In this document: positions 36,859 through 45,297 of the stretch, piece after piece
How positions within the stretch are numbered: position 1 is the first letter of the stretch
Layout of the letters: every line of letters starts with the position of its first letter
Origin: Gammaproteobacteria bacterium
GTDB taxonomy: Bacteria; Pseudomonadota; Gammaproteobacteria; SZUA-152
NCBI GenBank assembly: GCA_029882975.1
Contig: JAOUJW010000019.1
Span: 1 to 64,000, forward strand
Direction of reading: 5' to 3'
Length of the DNA stretch: 64,000 nt
Notes under the pieces: model-generated
The model's input: the letters and a program-made list of their open reading frames with translations, nothing else
Told to the model about the DNA's origin: nothing
The model's database searches: none
Position numbers and translations under genes: made by a program

Positions 36859-38677
36859 GACACCTGCCAACAAAGATCAGGAGTGTTTCGAAAACGCCAG
36901 TCACTGCCATCTTTATACTCTGGACCGTAAATGGGCCAGAGAAACAGCCATGCAAAAAAATACCGTTTATGAAAATGGCAGATCCTGTACGCAGATTTGC
37001 TACTACGATGGTGAACGTTATGAGAGTGCACCTGATAATCTTATTCATGTTCCCTTGGATCGGTTTGCGGATTTCTTCGCCGCTAATGATCTACCGGTAC
37101 CCACATACTTTTACAACGGTGACGACAGCTTGCACCAAGAAGAACGGCAACGGCAAATAAATACGTTCAATCTGTTAAGTCAAAAAGTCATTGAATTCAG
37201 AGAAAAAATACATAGCAAACACAGCAAAAACCCTGAAATAAAGGACTGTTACTTTTTCGATCGAAACGTTGCCTACTATACTTCGCTGCTAAGAAACCGG
37301 GTTGCCACCACTCACCAGCACATTGACGGTCTTCAAATATGTTACCACGATGGTGACCCCTTTGATGCTGCGCCGCCCAATTTGGTATCGGTGCCTTTTG
37401 CCGAAATACTCAACCAATTTATTGACGAACGCAAACGACTGCCTCAACTAATAATGTTTGCCAACGATTTCAGCGAGTCACAAAAAATAGAGATTAAAAA
37501 CATTTTCACCGAAGTAATTAAACAGGTCGGTGAATACCGCAATCAAGTTAGCATGGAATTATTGGCCGCAATGGGTAAGTCTGCACCATTGAGAAATCCT
37601 AAAAATCTTAGATTTTTTCTGTCCGCTTCCCGTCTTACCACCGTAATGCAGTATGCTTCGAAGAACCTCGCCCAGGCGCTACAACAATTAGGACATGAGG
37701 TTTGCTTATGTATTGAAGAAAATGACATGGAGCAGTTGGATACCAGTCATCATTTGCGCGCTATGCTGGACTTCAACCCCGACGTGGTGATAACGGTCAA
37801 CCAACTGGCAAATGCCTTTTTGCATCCGGATACTCTGAATATCATCTGGTGGCAGGATCCTATGACTCAGATTCGAAATACTCAGGAATTGCCCTGGCGT
37901 AAAAACGATCTCATATATTCCGCAGTACGGCCACTGGATGAATATTTGTTAAGAAATGGTGCTCAGAACGTAAAGCGAGCACCATTTTGTGTGGATTCCC
38001 GCATTTTTCACGCAAACTTCCCCAATGATCACGAAAAGATTGAACGAGAAAACAAAATTGTTTTTATCGGATCGTCCTATATTCATCATGTTGCGCAAAG
38101 AAATAATAAAGAAGCTATTCTCGCAGAATTTTCCACGCTTTTGAATGAGGGAACTCGATTTGATAATCTTCTTCTAAACAGATTGTCTCACAAATTCAAA
38201 GTATCTTATGACGAGCTTTTTTGGCACTTCTTACATTACGCAGTAAGAGACTTTACATTGCACTGGCTGTGCGAGGTCTCCCCTATTCCGGTAGAAGTTT
38301 ACGGACCCGGATGGGAGTACGACGACACAGTTAAACCCTTTCTCAAAGGAAACCTCCCCCACGGACAAGCGGTCGCCCAAGTGTACCGAAGCGCCCGTTA
38401 TGCATTAGTGACTCACCCCTTTGAACTCAATTCGCAGAGACTGGCGGAAGCGGCAGCCTGCGGCTGCATCCCCATTGTCTACGATTGCAGACACAGCTCG
38501 GATCAGCCTCATTGGGAAGACGAACTCCAGTTTTTCAAAAACAAAGAGGATCTGAGAAACATGCTCTCTCAGGGAACAGGACAGCCGGTAACACATATTG
38601 GTGAGCATTTCAGCTACCAACGTCTCGCCGAGAGCTTTTTAAAGGATATCCTGCAACATATTGGAGAAGAAAAGTAA
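36839..38677 (+). CDS. CgeB-like glycosyltransferase with duplicated N-terminal domain
   Basis: A 612-residue cytoplasmic protein. The C-terminal half (about 255-605) looks like a GT-B glycosyltransferase of the CgeB/Glyco_trans_1_2 group: a Rossmann-like start FFLSASRLTTVMQYA, then DVVITVNQ, GPGWE and the donor-site stretch THPFELNSQRLAEAAACGCIPIVYD. The N-terminal half holds two related units (about 22-126 and 137-243), each with C-Y-x-D-G-(4)-A-P-x-N-L-(2)-V-P. I do not recognise this unit. ATG at 36839 has AAAGG seven bases upstream and overlaps legF by 20 bases; an earlier ATG is disfavoured. As last gene of the plus-strand operon it may extend or modify the flagellin glycan. Confidence 0.8.
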   Translation: MSNHPAKTPANKDQECFENASHCHLYTLDRKWARETAMQKNTVYENGRSCTQICYYDGERYESAPDNLIHVPLDRFADFFAANDLPVPTYFYNGDDSLHQEERQRQINTFNLLSQKVIEFREKIHSKHSKNPEIKDCYFFDRNVAYYTSLLRNRVATTHQHIDGLQICYHDGDPFDAAPPNLVSVPFAEILNQFIDERKRLPQLIMFANDFSESQKIEIKNIFTEVIKQVGEYRNQVSMELLAAMGKSAPLRNPKNLRFFLSASRLTTVMQYASKNLAQALQQLGHEVCLCIEENDMEQLDTSHHLRAMLDFNPDVVITVNQLANAFLHPDTLNIIWWQDPMTQIRNTQELPWRKNDLIYSAVRPLDEYLLRNGAQNVKRAPFCVDSRIFHANFPNDHEKIERENKIVFIGSSYIHHVAQRNNKEAILAEFSTLLNEGTRFDNLLLNRLSHKFKVSYDELFWHFLHYAVRDFTLHWLCEVSPIPVEVYGPGWEYDDTVKPFLKGNLPHGQAVAQVYRSARYALVTHPFELNSQRLAEAAACGCIPIVYDCRHSSDQPHWEDELQFFKNKEDLRNMLSQGTGQPVTHIGEHFSYQRLAESFLKDILQHIGEEK

Positions 38678-38692
38678 TGCCAATGGTGACTA

Positions 38693-40090
38693 TTATATAA
38701 AATTCTTATGCTCAGGGGAGTGGTGCAGATCCCACAAGAATTTATTGACATAATCCTGGCGACAACCAATGGCGCAATCCTTGTGAACGTCCACACTTTG
38801 AGATAAGTCCTGGTGTACGTTCCAATAGTGATCACTCTTAACCAAATCGTAAAAAGAACCATCGTGTAAATCACCGATATAGAAACGCTCTTTATTGAAA
38901 AATGGACCGCAGGGATATATTTTTCCATTCCCGGAAATTTGCAGTAAAAATGGAGTGCCTAGACACACATCGTACTTACGGAATCCATTTTTATACAATT
39001 CCGTCTCGCCTGCAGCACCTATTTTATTCCACTTCACTTGCACAACGTAGTCATCGGTTGAAAAGGATTCGGCTTCTTGTAACACGTCTGCTACGGTCTC
39101 ATAGTCCGCGTAGTCTATTCCGATTTCCTTATATTCAGAATCTGAGCAGTGCTTAATGACAAAGTAATCTACACCCAGTTCACGTCCCAGCTTGGCTTCC
39201 GCAATAACCTGATCATAGCATTCCGGAATCAATACCATTTGCAAGCCTAGAGTGCATTGATAGCCGTACTCTGTTTTGATTCTAACCAATTCCTTTATTT
39301 TCTGAATCAACTCGTGAAAGTTTTTCTCACCGGATTGGTGTACTCGACGAAAACCCTCCGGTGTACCCGCAGACAAATTGAAACGAATCCAGGACATATT
39401 TTTTAATAAATCGTGTGCCCGATCCATATCCAATAAGAGTCCATTGGTTGCCATAGAGGTATCCACGCCGTATTCACCGGCCAAAACAGTGGCATCGTAC
39501 AGTGCCGGGTTCAAAGTGGGCTCCCCATCTCCAATGAATCCAATCGAACGGACCCCAAGCCGGGCACAATCGCTTATATAGTTCAGTAAGGCGTCCCGTT
39601 GAATCATATGCCCCTTAGTCATATTTTGCACCACTGCATAACAATACAGGCAAGCTGTATTGCAAAACTTAGTCAATCCCATATCGATGTGAATCGGAGC
39701 AATGCGTTCACCGTTTTGCCAGGCTAAAACCCGATCCAAATGATGCAACATTTTGTGACCATCAAAACGAAACCGTTGTTTCTCATTGCGGAAACTGGGA
39801 CCGGTAAATTGATTCGGTACTTCCTTTGTTTCGTCTTGCTCCTGTCGTACCAATCCCGTTTGGTCTTCGAATTTGAAATATTGAACCACCTGTCCATCCA
39901 AAGTGGTAAGATCTGCACTACTGATCTCTTGCTGTTGCGACGGCCTACTCTGCTGCCCCTGTAGAACAGACCGATCCACAATGGTATTGGACGTTCGCAG
40001 CTTGTGACCGGGACGCTGTACCAAAGTAGCGTTTTGAGGTATTTCAGTGGTAACTTCATTACCAAATCGATTTTTTTTCGAATGTTGCAT
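38693..40090 (-). CDS. Radical SAM/SPASM-like protein, last gene of sugar operon
   Basis: A 465-residue protein with a polar N-terminal extension (about 1-125) rich in Gln/Ser and probably disordered. The radical SAM core (about 145-330) has the cluster motif CNTACLYC and GDGEPTLNP. A C-terminal region has further Cys residues (CLGTPF, YPCGPFF, CAIGC) that suggest one or two auxiliary iron-sulfur clusters. ATG at 40090 has AAGGA seven bases upstream; the longer open frame reaching into the preceding gene is not believable. It shares the FDGHKM/L start of its core and the terminal NFI with the radical SAM gene at 45298-46401, so the two are paralogues. Substrate unknown. Confidence 0.85.
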   Translation of the reverse strand: MQHSKKNRFGNEVTTEIPQNATLVQRPGHKLRTSNTIVDRSVLQGQQSRPSQQQEISSADLTTLDGQVVQYFKFEDQTGLVRQEQDETKEVPNQFTGPSFRNEKQRFRFDGHKMLHHLDRVLAWQNGERIAPIHIDMGLTKFCNTACLYCYAVVQNMTKGHMIQRDALLNYISDCARLGVRSIGFIGDGEPTLNPALYDATVLAGEYGVDTSMATNGLLLDMDRAHDLLKNMSWIRFNLSAGTPEGFRRVHQSGEKNFHELIQKIKELVRIKTEYGYQCTLGLQMVLIPECYDQVIAEAKLGRELGVDYFVIKHCSDSEYKEIGIDYADYETVADVLQEAESFSTDDYVVQVKWNKIGAAGETELYKNGFRKYDVCLGTPFLLQISGNGKIYPCGPFFNKERFYIGDLHDGSFYDLVKSDHYWNVHQDLSQSVDVHKDCAIGCRQDYVNKFLWDLHHSPEHKNFI

Positions 40091-40121
40091 GTCCATATCC
40101 TTGGAGTGTTTCCGGTATCCG

Positions 40122-41195
40122 TTAAAACGGCCCTCTAAATTGTACATTGGGCACATCGCGTGCCGCTTCGCGGTAGAGCGTATTTTCCAAATGTTCGATA
40201 TTCCCCGGCTCATCTTTACCCAACACCTTAAGACAAGCGACAGCGATATCAGCGGCTTCAGGGTAGTAATCGTTGGCAATAAAATGAGACGTAGGTACGG
40301 GGTAGTCCGGAGATGCAATTCTAACCGGTGTGTGTGACAAGTACAGGAAACTGGATTCACATACCTGAGCGATAAGTTCCGATGCAATACCGTTGGTCGT
40401 ATGCCCGGTGTCGGCTACAATCAATTTTCCGGTTCTTTTTATGGATTCACATACCGGCCCAATGTCCATAGGCCGAACCGAACGCATATCAACAACCTCC
40501 ACTTCTATACCTAATTTTTTCAATTCAGAGGCTGCAGCTAAAGCCTCCAATACCATGTAGGAAAACGCAGCAACAGTAATATGCTCCCCCTGCCGTACGA
40601 TTTTTGCTTGATCCAAGGGAACGGTATACAGGCCCTCCGGAACCTCGCCTGTGGTAGAGTGCAGCCATCGATGCTCAATAAATATGACCGGGTTATTGTC
40701 CTGAATGGCGCTGATCAACATACCCTTCGCATCATAGGCACTGACGGGCATGACCACCTTTAATCCGGGTATATGAGCAAATAAGGTTTGCAAGCTTTGG
40801 GAATGTTGCGGTCCCTGCCCCCACCCCCGACCGATAATCATTCGCACCACCATAGGAACCGTATTTTCACCGTTGAACATATAATTCCACTTCGCGGCGT
40901 TGTTAATCAACTGATCCATAGATAACAAAGCAAACTCTATGCGTTGATGTACCAATACTGGTTTAAAGCCGGCTAATGCCGCACCGATACAAACACCGGT
41001 GACCCCATTTTCTGACAACGGTGAATCGAATACCCGATCCGGTCCAAATTGATCTTTTAGTCCCAGCGTAGTCCCGAAGATGCCCCGCGGATCCGGCACC
41101 CCTTCGCCTAATACGATGACCGAAGAATCTTCCTGCATAGTAACCACCAAGGCCTCGCGGATGGCTTCTGCCTGACTCAGTATACGGCTGCTCAT
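40122..41195 (-). CDS. Transketolase-like E1 beta subunit (ThDP enzyme)
   Basis: A 357-residue protein of the 2-oxoacid dehydrogenase E1 beta family. The pyrimidine-binding domain (about 10-190) has REALVVTMQEDSSVIVLGEGV and the C-terminal domain (about 205-330) has VEVVDMRSVRPMD. It pairs with the alpha gene upstream (four-base ATGA overlap). In normal complexes E1 feeds a lipoyl E2, but no E2 or E3 gene is here. It probably works in sugar chemistry, for example decarboxylating a 2-oxoacid and transferring the acyl unit; that is inference from context. Confidence 0.85.
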   Translation of the reverse strand: MSSRILSQAEAIREALVVTMQEDSSVIVLGEGVPDPRGIFGTTLGLKDQFGPDRVFDSPLSENGVTGVCIGAALAGFKPVLVHQRIEFALLSMDQLINNAAKWNYMFNGENTVPMVVRMIIGRGWGQGPQHSQSLQTLFAHIPGLKVVMPVSAYDAKGMLISAIQDNNPVIFIEHRWLHSTTGEVPEGLYTVPLDQAKIVRQGEHITVAAFSYMVLEALAAASELKKLGIEVEVVDMRSVRPMDIGPVCESIKRTGKLIVADTGHTTNGIASELIAQVCESSFLYLSHTPVRIASPDYPVPTSHFIANDYYPEAADIAVACLKVLGKDEPGNIEHLENTLYREAARDVPNVQFRGPF

Positions 41196-42154
41196 GCTGC
41201 GTAAACCGATGCCTGCAGATTGTCCATAGTCGGAATAGAACTGGTTTTGGCAAATTCAAACGCCTGTTCAATTTCCATACTTATGCTATCTTCCAGTTCC
41301 TGATCTCTCGCCTTATTTAGTACATTATCCTGCTGCAAAACACTTCTTGCTAACTTTATAGGGCAACGATCCAACCAGTAGTCCAGTTCCCCCTCTGCAC
41401 GGTAGCCCAAATCATCATCGTAGTAAGGTCCACAATGCTCACGCCAGCGATGCGTCTTAAATTCCAGAAACTGGGGACCCTGACGATTTCTCGCTTTGTT
41501 AATGGCTTCTGAGGCAAGCTCCTGTACAGAAAGAACGTTATTTCCATCGCCCTCATAGGAGGCCATACCATAAGACTCCGCCATGTAGTAAATGGGTCGT
41601 TCAGGTTGGCGCTGACTCAACGGACTGTAAACTGCATAGTTATTATTTTCGCACACAAAGATGACCGGTAACTGATGTAAAACCGCAAAGTTCATGGATT
41701 CGTGCACAACGCCTTCTTCAAAACAACCGTCTCCAAAATACACGACCGTTACTGAGGACTCTCCACGCAAGCTTGCGGCCCAGGCATTCCCCACAGCTAC
41801 GGGCACTGTCCCTCCAACAATAGGAGTTGACCCCAGGAAACCCGCACCTTTATCGATTAGATGCATCGAACCGCCACGGCCACCGCAACAGCCACTGACA
41901 CGGCCGTAGAGTTCTGCAATCATCCGATTCAAATCACCGCCTTTGGCTAGATAGTGGCCGTGAGCCCGGTGATTGCTGAAAACCGCATCGGTGGTGCTAA
42001 GATGACGACTGACACCCACTGCGACAGCCTCCTGCCCTATGCACAAATGCATGGGACAACGCATTTCCTGCTCCTGATATTTATCGGCCAATGCCTCTTC
42101 CACGCGGCGAATTCGTAACATATCCATATACAATTCGAGTAATATGTCATTCAT
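41192..42154 (-). CDS. E1 alpha subunit, ThDP-dependent dehydrogenase family
   Basis: A 320-residue E1 alpha protein. The thiamine diphosphate motif starts at GDGCFEEG and ends at ENNNYAVY (about 165-200). The family start RIRRVEEALADKY and the glycine-rich GRGGSMHL segment are intact. It overlaps the beta gene downstream and follows the HldE-like gene after seven bases. Orphan E1 pairs also occur for acetoin or branched-chain dehydrogenases, but those normally sit beside E2/E3 genes, absent here. Confidence 0.85.
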   Translation of the reverse strand: MNDILLELYMDMLRIRRVEEALADKYQEQEMRCPMHLCIGQEAVAVGVSRHLSTTDAVFSNHRAHGHYLAKGGDLNRMIAELYGRVSGCCGGRGGSMHLIDKGAGFLGSTPIVGGTVPVAVGNAWAASLRGESSVTVVYFGDGCFEEGVVHESMNFAVLHQLPVIFVCENNNYAVYSPLSQRQPERPIYYMAESYGMASYEGDGNNVLSVQELASEAINKARNRQGPQFLEFKTHRWREHCGPYYDDDLGYRAEGELDYWLDRCPIKLARSVLQQDNVLNKARDQELEDSISMEIEQAFEFAKTSSIPTMDNLQASVYAA

Positions 42155-42161
42155 GCTGAGC

Positions 42162-43685
42162 CTACTTCAGTAAGGTAGTAACGTATTTGTACAACGCCAC
42201 AGGATCAACAGAATCCCGATTGCAGACAATTTGTACATCCAGTGCGGCAGCAGCTGCACCAACGAAAGAACATATAGGTGTGTCCAAGCCCCCGGCCACG
42301 CTGACTCCAGCGTATGATAAAAATGCATCCCCGGCGCCGATCCTGTCTACCACCTTTGTGGACAAAGCCGCCGCGCTATGAAACTGATTTTTGTTAGAGT
42401 CGTACCACTGAATGCCTTTTCTCCCCTTGGTGACAGCCACATGTCGCGCCCGTAACTTAGCTGCCGTTTGTACCATTATGTCTTCCAAACGACCGGACTT
42501 ATCGTGCGCCGCCATACGGATTTCCGGCTCGTTGAGCGATACAAAATCTGCTCTTGAATATCGATTAATCACGTGGTAGCCTCTGTTACCGCTGTTAAGC
42601 TGCGTATTGACTGCTAAGGTCTTCGCCTTGTTGCAGATAACGTTAACCATTGCGTCCGTTATAAATCCATTGCCAAAATCCGAAACCAGCACCAAATCGA
42701 AGTTTTCTATGTTTTCGTTAAGCCAACAACAGGCGTTGCGTTCTTTTTCACCGTCTAAAGGGTGGTCATTGTATTCATATACTTCAAACAGCTTAGCCAT
42801 ATCAGCGTCTACATAACGACGTTTTACCAATGTAGGACTTTTTTCAAAGTAGATGAACTCCGGGTGAATGTTTGGTTTTAGTTTGGAGCGAATGAAGTTT
42901 TCATGACTGTTGTAGTCACCGAGACCGCTGAAAAGAGTGACCTCGTCTACCACTCCGGCGACATGATTTGCGACTGCTATAGCACCTCCGGCAAACAGTT
43001 CCCGATCTTTATACTTCACTGACAAAACGTTATATTTTCCGGTTTGTCCTAGAGTATCAGCATAACAATACTCGTCAACAATGGCATCGCCAATAACCAG
43101 GACTTTCAAATTATAGAGTGACTGAACACAACCGATCACATCATCCGACCTGATGTGTTGCTTTATTTTTTCCAAGTAGGATTTAGTCTCAGGTAAGAAA
43201 ACGTCAAAATAGTCATTGATCAACTTGCTGGAACTGTAGGTTATTTCATCGGTAAATACGATTCTCCCGCCGTTCGCCTCTACCGCCTGTTTTTCTCTTA
43301 GAATATTCCCCGTTAGATCATCCTCGGTTTTATAGTCACCACCTTTTACATAGACATGGGGTTGAATTGCTTGAATCGCGGGTAAACCACTCGCATGGTG
43401 GACAACGGCTACGCCACTCACCGCAGACAATGCGGCCAAGTGTTCACTCCGTAGCTGTTCGTTGAAGACAGGTCGCCCCGGTCCCTTGATAATAAAATCG
43501 TCTGCAGTAATGGTGACAAAAAGCACGTCCCCTTCTTTTGCAGCGGACTCAATGTGGCGGATATGACCAATGTGTAGCAAATCAAATGTACCGTGACATA
43601 AAACAATATTTTTTCCTTCTTGCCGCAAGCCGTTAGCGATGCTACCCAACTCAAGCAGAGAAAATATTTTTGTCTCCGTTTTCAT
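42162..43685 (-). CDS. HldE-like bifunctional sugar kinase/nucleotidyltransferase, swapped domain order
   Basis: A 507-residue fusion. The N-terminal domain (about 20-150) is a cytidylyltransferase-fold nucleotidyltransferase with GTFDLLHIGH and KGGDYKTED. The C-terminal domain (about 190-505) is a PfkB/ribokinase-type kinase with GGAIAVANHVAG, LNEPEIRMA and DRIGAGDAFLS. E. coli HldE has the opposite order (kinase first). By analogy it would phosphorylate a sugar phosphate at C1 and attach a nucleotide, giving an activated heptose-like sugar. It overlaps the GmhA-like gene by four bases. Substrate is unknown. Confidence 0.85.
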   Translation of the reverse strand: MKTETKIFSLLELGSIANGLRQEGKNIVLCHGTFDLLHIGHIRHIESAAKEGDVLFVTITADDFIIKGPGRPVFNEQLRSEHLAALSAVSGVAVVHHASGLPAIQAIQPHVYVKGGDYKTEDDLTGNILREKQAVEANGGRIVFTDEITYSSSKLINDYFDVFLPETKSYLEKIKQHIRSDDVIGCVQSLYNLKVLVIGDAIVDEYCYADTLGQTGKYNVLSVKYKDRELFAGGAIAVANHVAGVVDEVTLFSGLGDYNSHENFIRSKLKPNIHPEFIYFEKSPTLVKRRYVDADMAKLFEVYEYNDHPLDGEKERNACCWLNENIENFDLVLVSDFGNGFITDAMVNVICNKAKTLAVNTQLNSGNRGYHVINRYSRADFVSLNEPEIRMAAHDKSGRLEDIMVQTAAKLRARHVAVTKGRKGIQWYDSNKNQFHSAAALSTKVVDRIGAGDAFLSYAGVSVAGGLDTPICSFVGAAAAALDVQIVCNRDSVDPVALYKYVTTLLK

Positions 43686-44293
43686 ACACTCGATACCAGT
43701 ACTTTATCGTGCAAGGCCATTCGACCGGCTGCAATTTGATCCGACAAATGGTGCAACAAAAACATGTGGGCAATTTCCACCATCCCGTAGTCAGAAGAGT
43801 TGACCCAATAGTTAACATCACCCAGCTGCCTAAGCGGGTTTTGCGCAGAGAAACCGCTTAAGGTAACAATCTTGCCACCCACACCCCGCATCACCATCGC
43901 CGCATTTACAATATTTTGAGATTGTCCTGAACTGCTGATGGCAATGAGCATATCTTTAGGTTTGGCTATTTTGTGCAACTGCATTGAGAATACGTTTTCA
44001 TAACCGTAGTCGTTGGCGAAACAGGTCACGGAACAGGATTCATGCAATACCGTAGATCGAATGGAACCCACATTGATAAAATCAGTACAGATGTGACTTG
44101 CAATGGAAGCACTTCCTCCATTACCCACAATAAACACACATCCATCCTGTTCTTTTACTTTGTGTAAGTTCTCCAATATTTCCTTATTGGCACGGTCTTG
44201 GGTGAAACTCAAGTCTTCCCTACCGGTAAACTGCCCCGTTTTTACCAGATTGCAAAACCGTTCACATTGTCCGTTCAGCGAAGTTATTTTCAT
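43682..44293 (-). CDS. GmhA-like SIS-domain phosphosugar isomerase
   Basis: A 203-residue SIS-domain protein of the sedoheptulose-7-phosphate isomerase type. It shows the phosphosugar-binding GNGGSASIASHICTDF (about 55-70) and ISSSGQSQNIVNA. GmhA makes D-glycero-D-manno-heptose 7-phosphate, the substrate for an HldE kinase; the gene order fits such a route. Its ATG lies 32 bases inside the 3' end of the epimerase gene with GGAAAG upstream, and its stop overlaps the HldE-like start. A different ketose phosphate cannot be excluded. Confidence 0.85.
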   Translation of the reverse strand: MKITSLNGQCERFCNLVKTGQFTGREDLSFTQDRANKEILENLHKVKEQDGCVFIVGNGGSASIASHICTDFINVGSIRSTVLHESCSVTCFANDYGYENVFSMQLHKIAKPKDMLIAISSSGQSQNIVNAAMVMRGVGGKIVTLSGFSAQNPLRQLGDVNYWVNSSDYGMVEIAHMFLLHHLSDQIAAGRMALHDKVLVSSV

Positions 44294-45284
44294 GATCTTT
44301 TCTTTCCATGTATTTAAACCAGGTTTGCGTCGCCTGTTGAATAGAATCCGGATCCCACAAAGGCGCGGATTGCCACTGTTTTAGGTTTTCCACCATATTG
44401 CCGATTCCCGTCTCGAAATCGACCTTAGGACTCCAGCCCAATAATGTCGTTATTTTTCGCACGTCCGCAAAAGTGCAATCAGGTTCCCCAGGCCTTTTGG
44501 GAACATACACAACGTCACCGCCTAAATGTTCTACCAGACGATTTATGCTGTAGTGGTTTCCACTACCCACATTCATTATCTCTCCATCGAGCTTAGACTC
44601 CGCTGCGCGCAAGAACGCGCCGGCAACGTCAGTCACATAGGTAAAATCACGAGTTTGTTGACCGTTACCAACCACCGTATAGGGTTTGTTATTTGCTTTT
44701 TGTGCCAGGAATACACCAAAAACAGCGCCGTATGCTCCATTGGTTCTCACCCTGGGACCGTAAACATTAAATAGGCGTAATGAAACACAGGGAAGTTGAT
44801 AAATAGCATTCCAATGCACCACCAACTGTTCGCCCATATATTTACTCATTGCGTAAGGATACTGTGGTCTAACAGCGGCTATTTCCGGGGTTGGATACTG
44901 ATCAGGTATGCCATAGCAGGATGATGAGGCTGCATAGACAAACCGCTTTATTGCATGCTTACGGGAACATTCCAGAACATTCATGGTTCCCTGAAGATTA
45001 GTAGAAAAATAGGCTCCCGGATTTTCTATCGAGGGCACAATATCCGCGATACCTGCCAAATGGATTACCCAATCAATATTGGCAAAATGAGGTTCAATTT
45101 GGGAAAAATTTCTAATATCCGCTTCTACGAACTTAAAATTTGGATGGCCTTCCACTTGGTTGAGGTTTTCCATTCTGCCGCCTTCCATGTTATCAACCAC
45201 TTTTACCTGATAACCGTTTTCAATTAGCAGATCGCAAACATGACTTCCTATAAATCCTGCGCCGCCGGTAACGAGTACTCGCAT
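44262..45284 (-). CDS. NAD-dependent sugar nucleotide epimerase/dehydratase
   Basis: A 340-residue extended-SDR enzyme with VTGGAGFIGSH (7-17), catalytic Ser region SSSCYG and YAMSK (Tyr/Lys, about 145-149), RLFNVYGPR and DFTYVTDVA. It resembles UDP-glucose/UDP-GlcNAc 4-epimerases and related decarboxylases; the exact reaction cannot be set by eye. It is second in the seven-gene minus operon, 13 bases after the first radical SAM gene, and overlaps the GmhA-like gene. Confidence 0.87.
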   Translation of the reverse strand: MRVLVTGGAGFIGSHVCDLLIENGYQVKVVDNMEGGRMENLNQVEGHPNFKFVEADIRNFSQIEPHFANIDWVIHLAGIADIVPSIENPGAYFSTNLQGTMNVLECSRKHAIKRFVYAASSSCYGIPDQYPTPEIAAVRPQYPYAMSKYMGEQLVVHWNAIYQLPCVSLRLFNVYGPRVRTNGAYGAVFGVFLAQKANNKPYTVVGNGQQTRDFTYVTDVAGAFLRAAESKLDGEIMNVGSGNHYSINRLVEHLGGDVVYVPKRPGEPDCTFADVRKITTLLGWSPKVDFETGIGNMVENLKQWQSAPLWDPDSIQQATQTWFKYMERKDHENNFAERTM

Positions 45285-45297
45285 AAAATTAACCTGC

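Noticed and set aside
40091-40387. N-terminal extension of the second radical SAM protein
   Set aside because: It overlaps the E1 beta gene and reads as out-of-frame coding sequence; ATG at 40090 has a good ribosome site.
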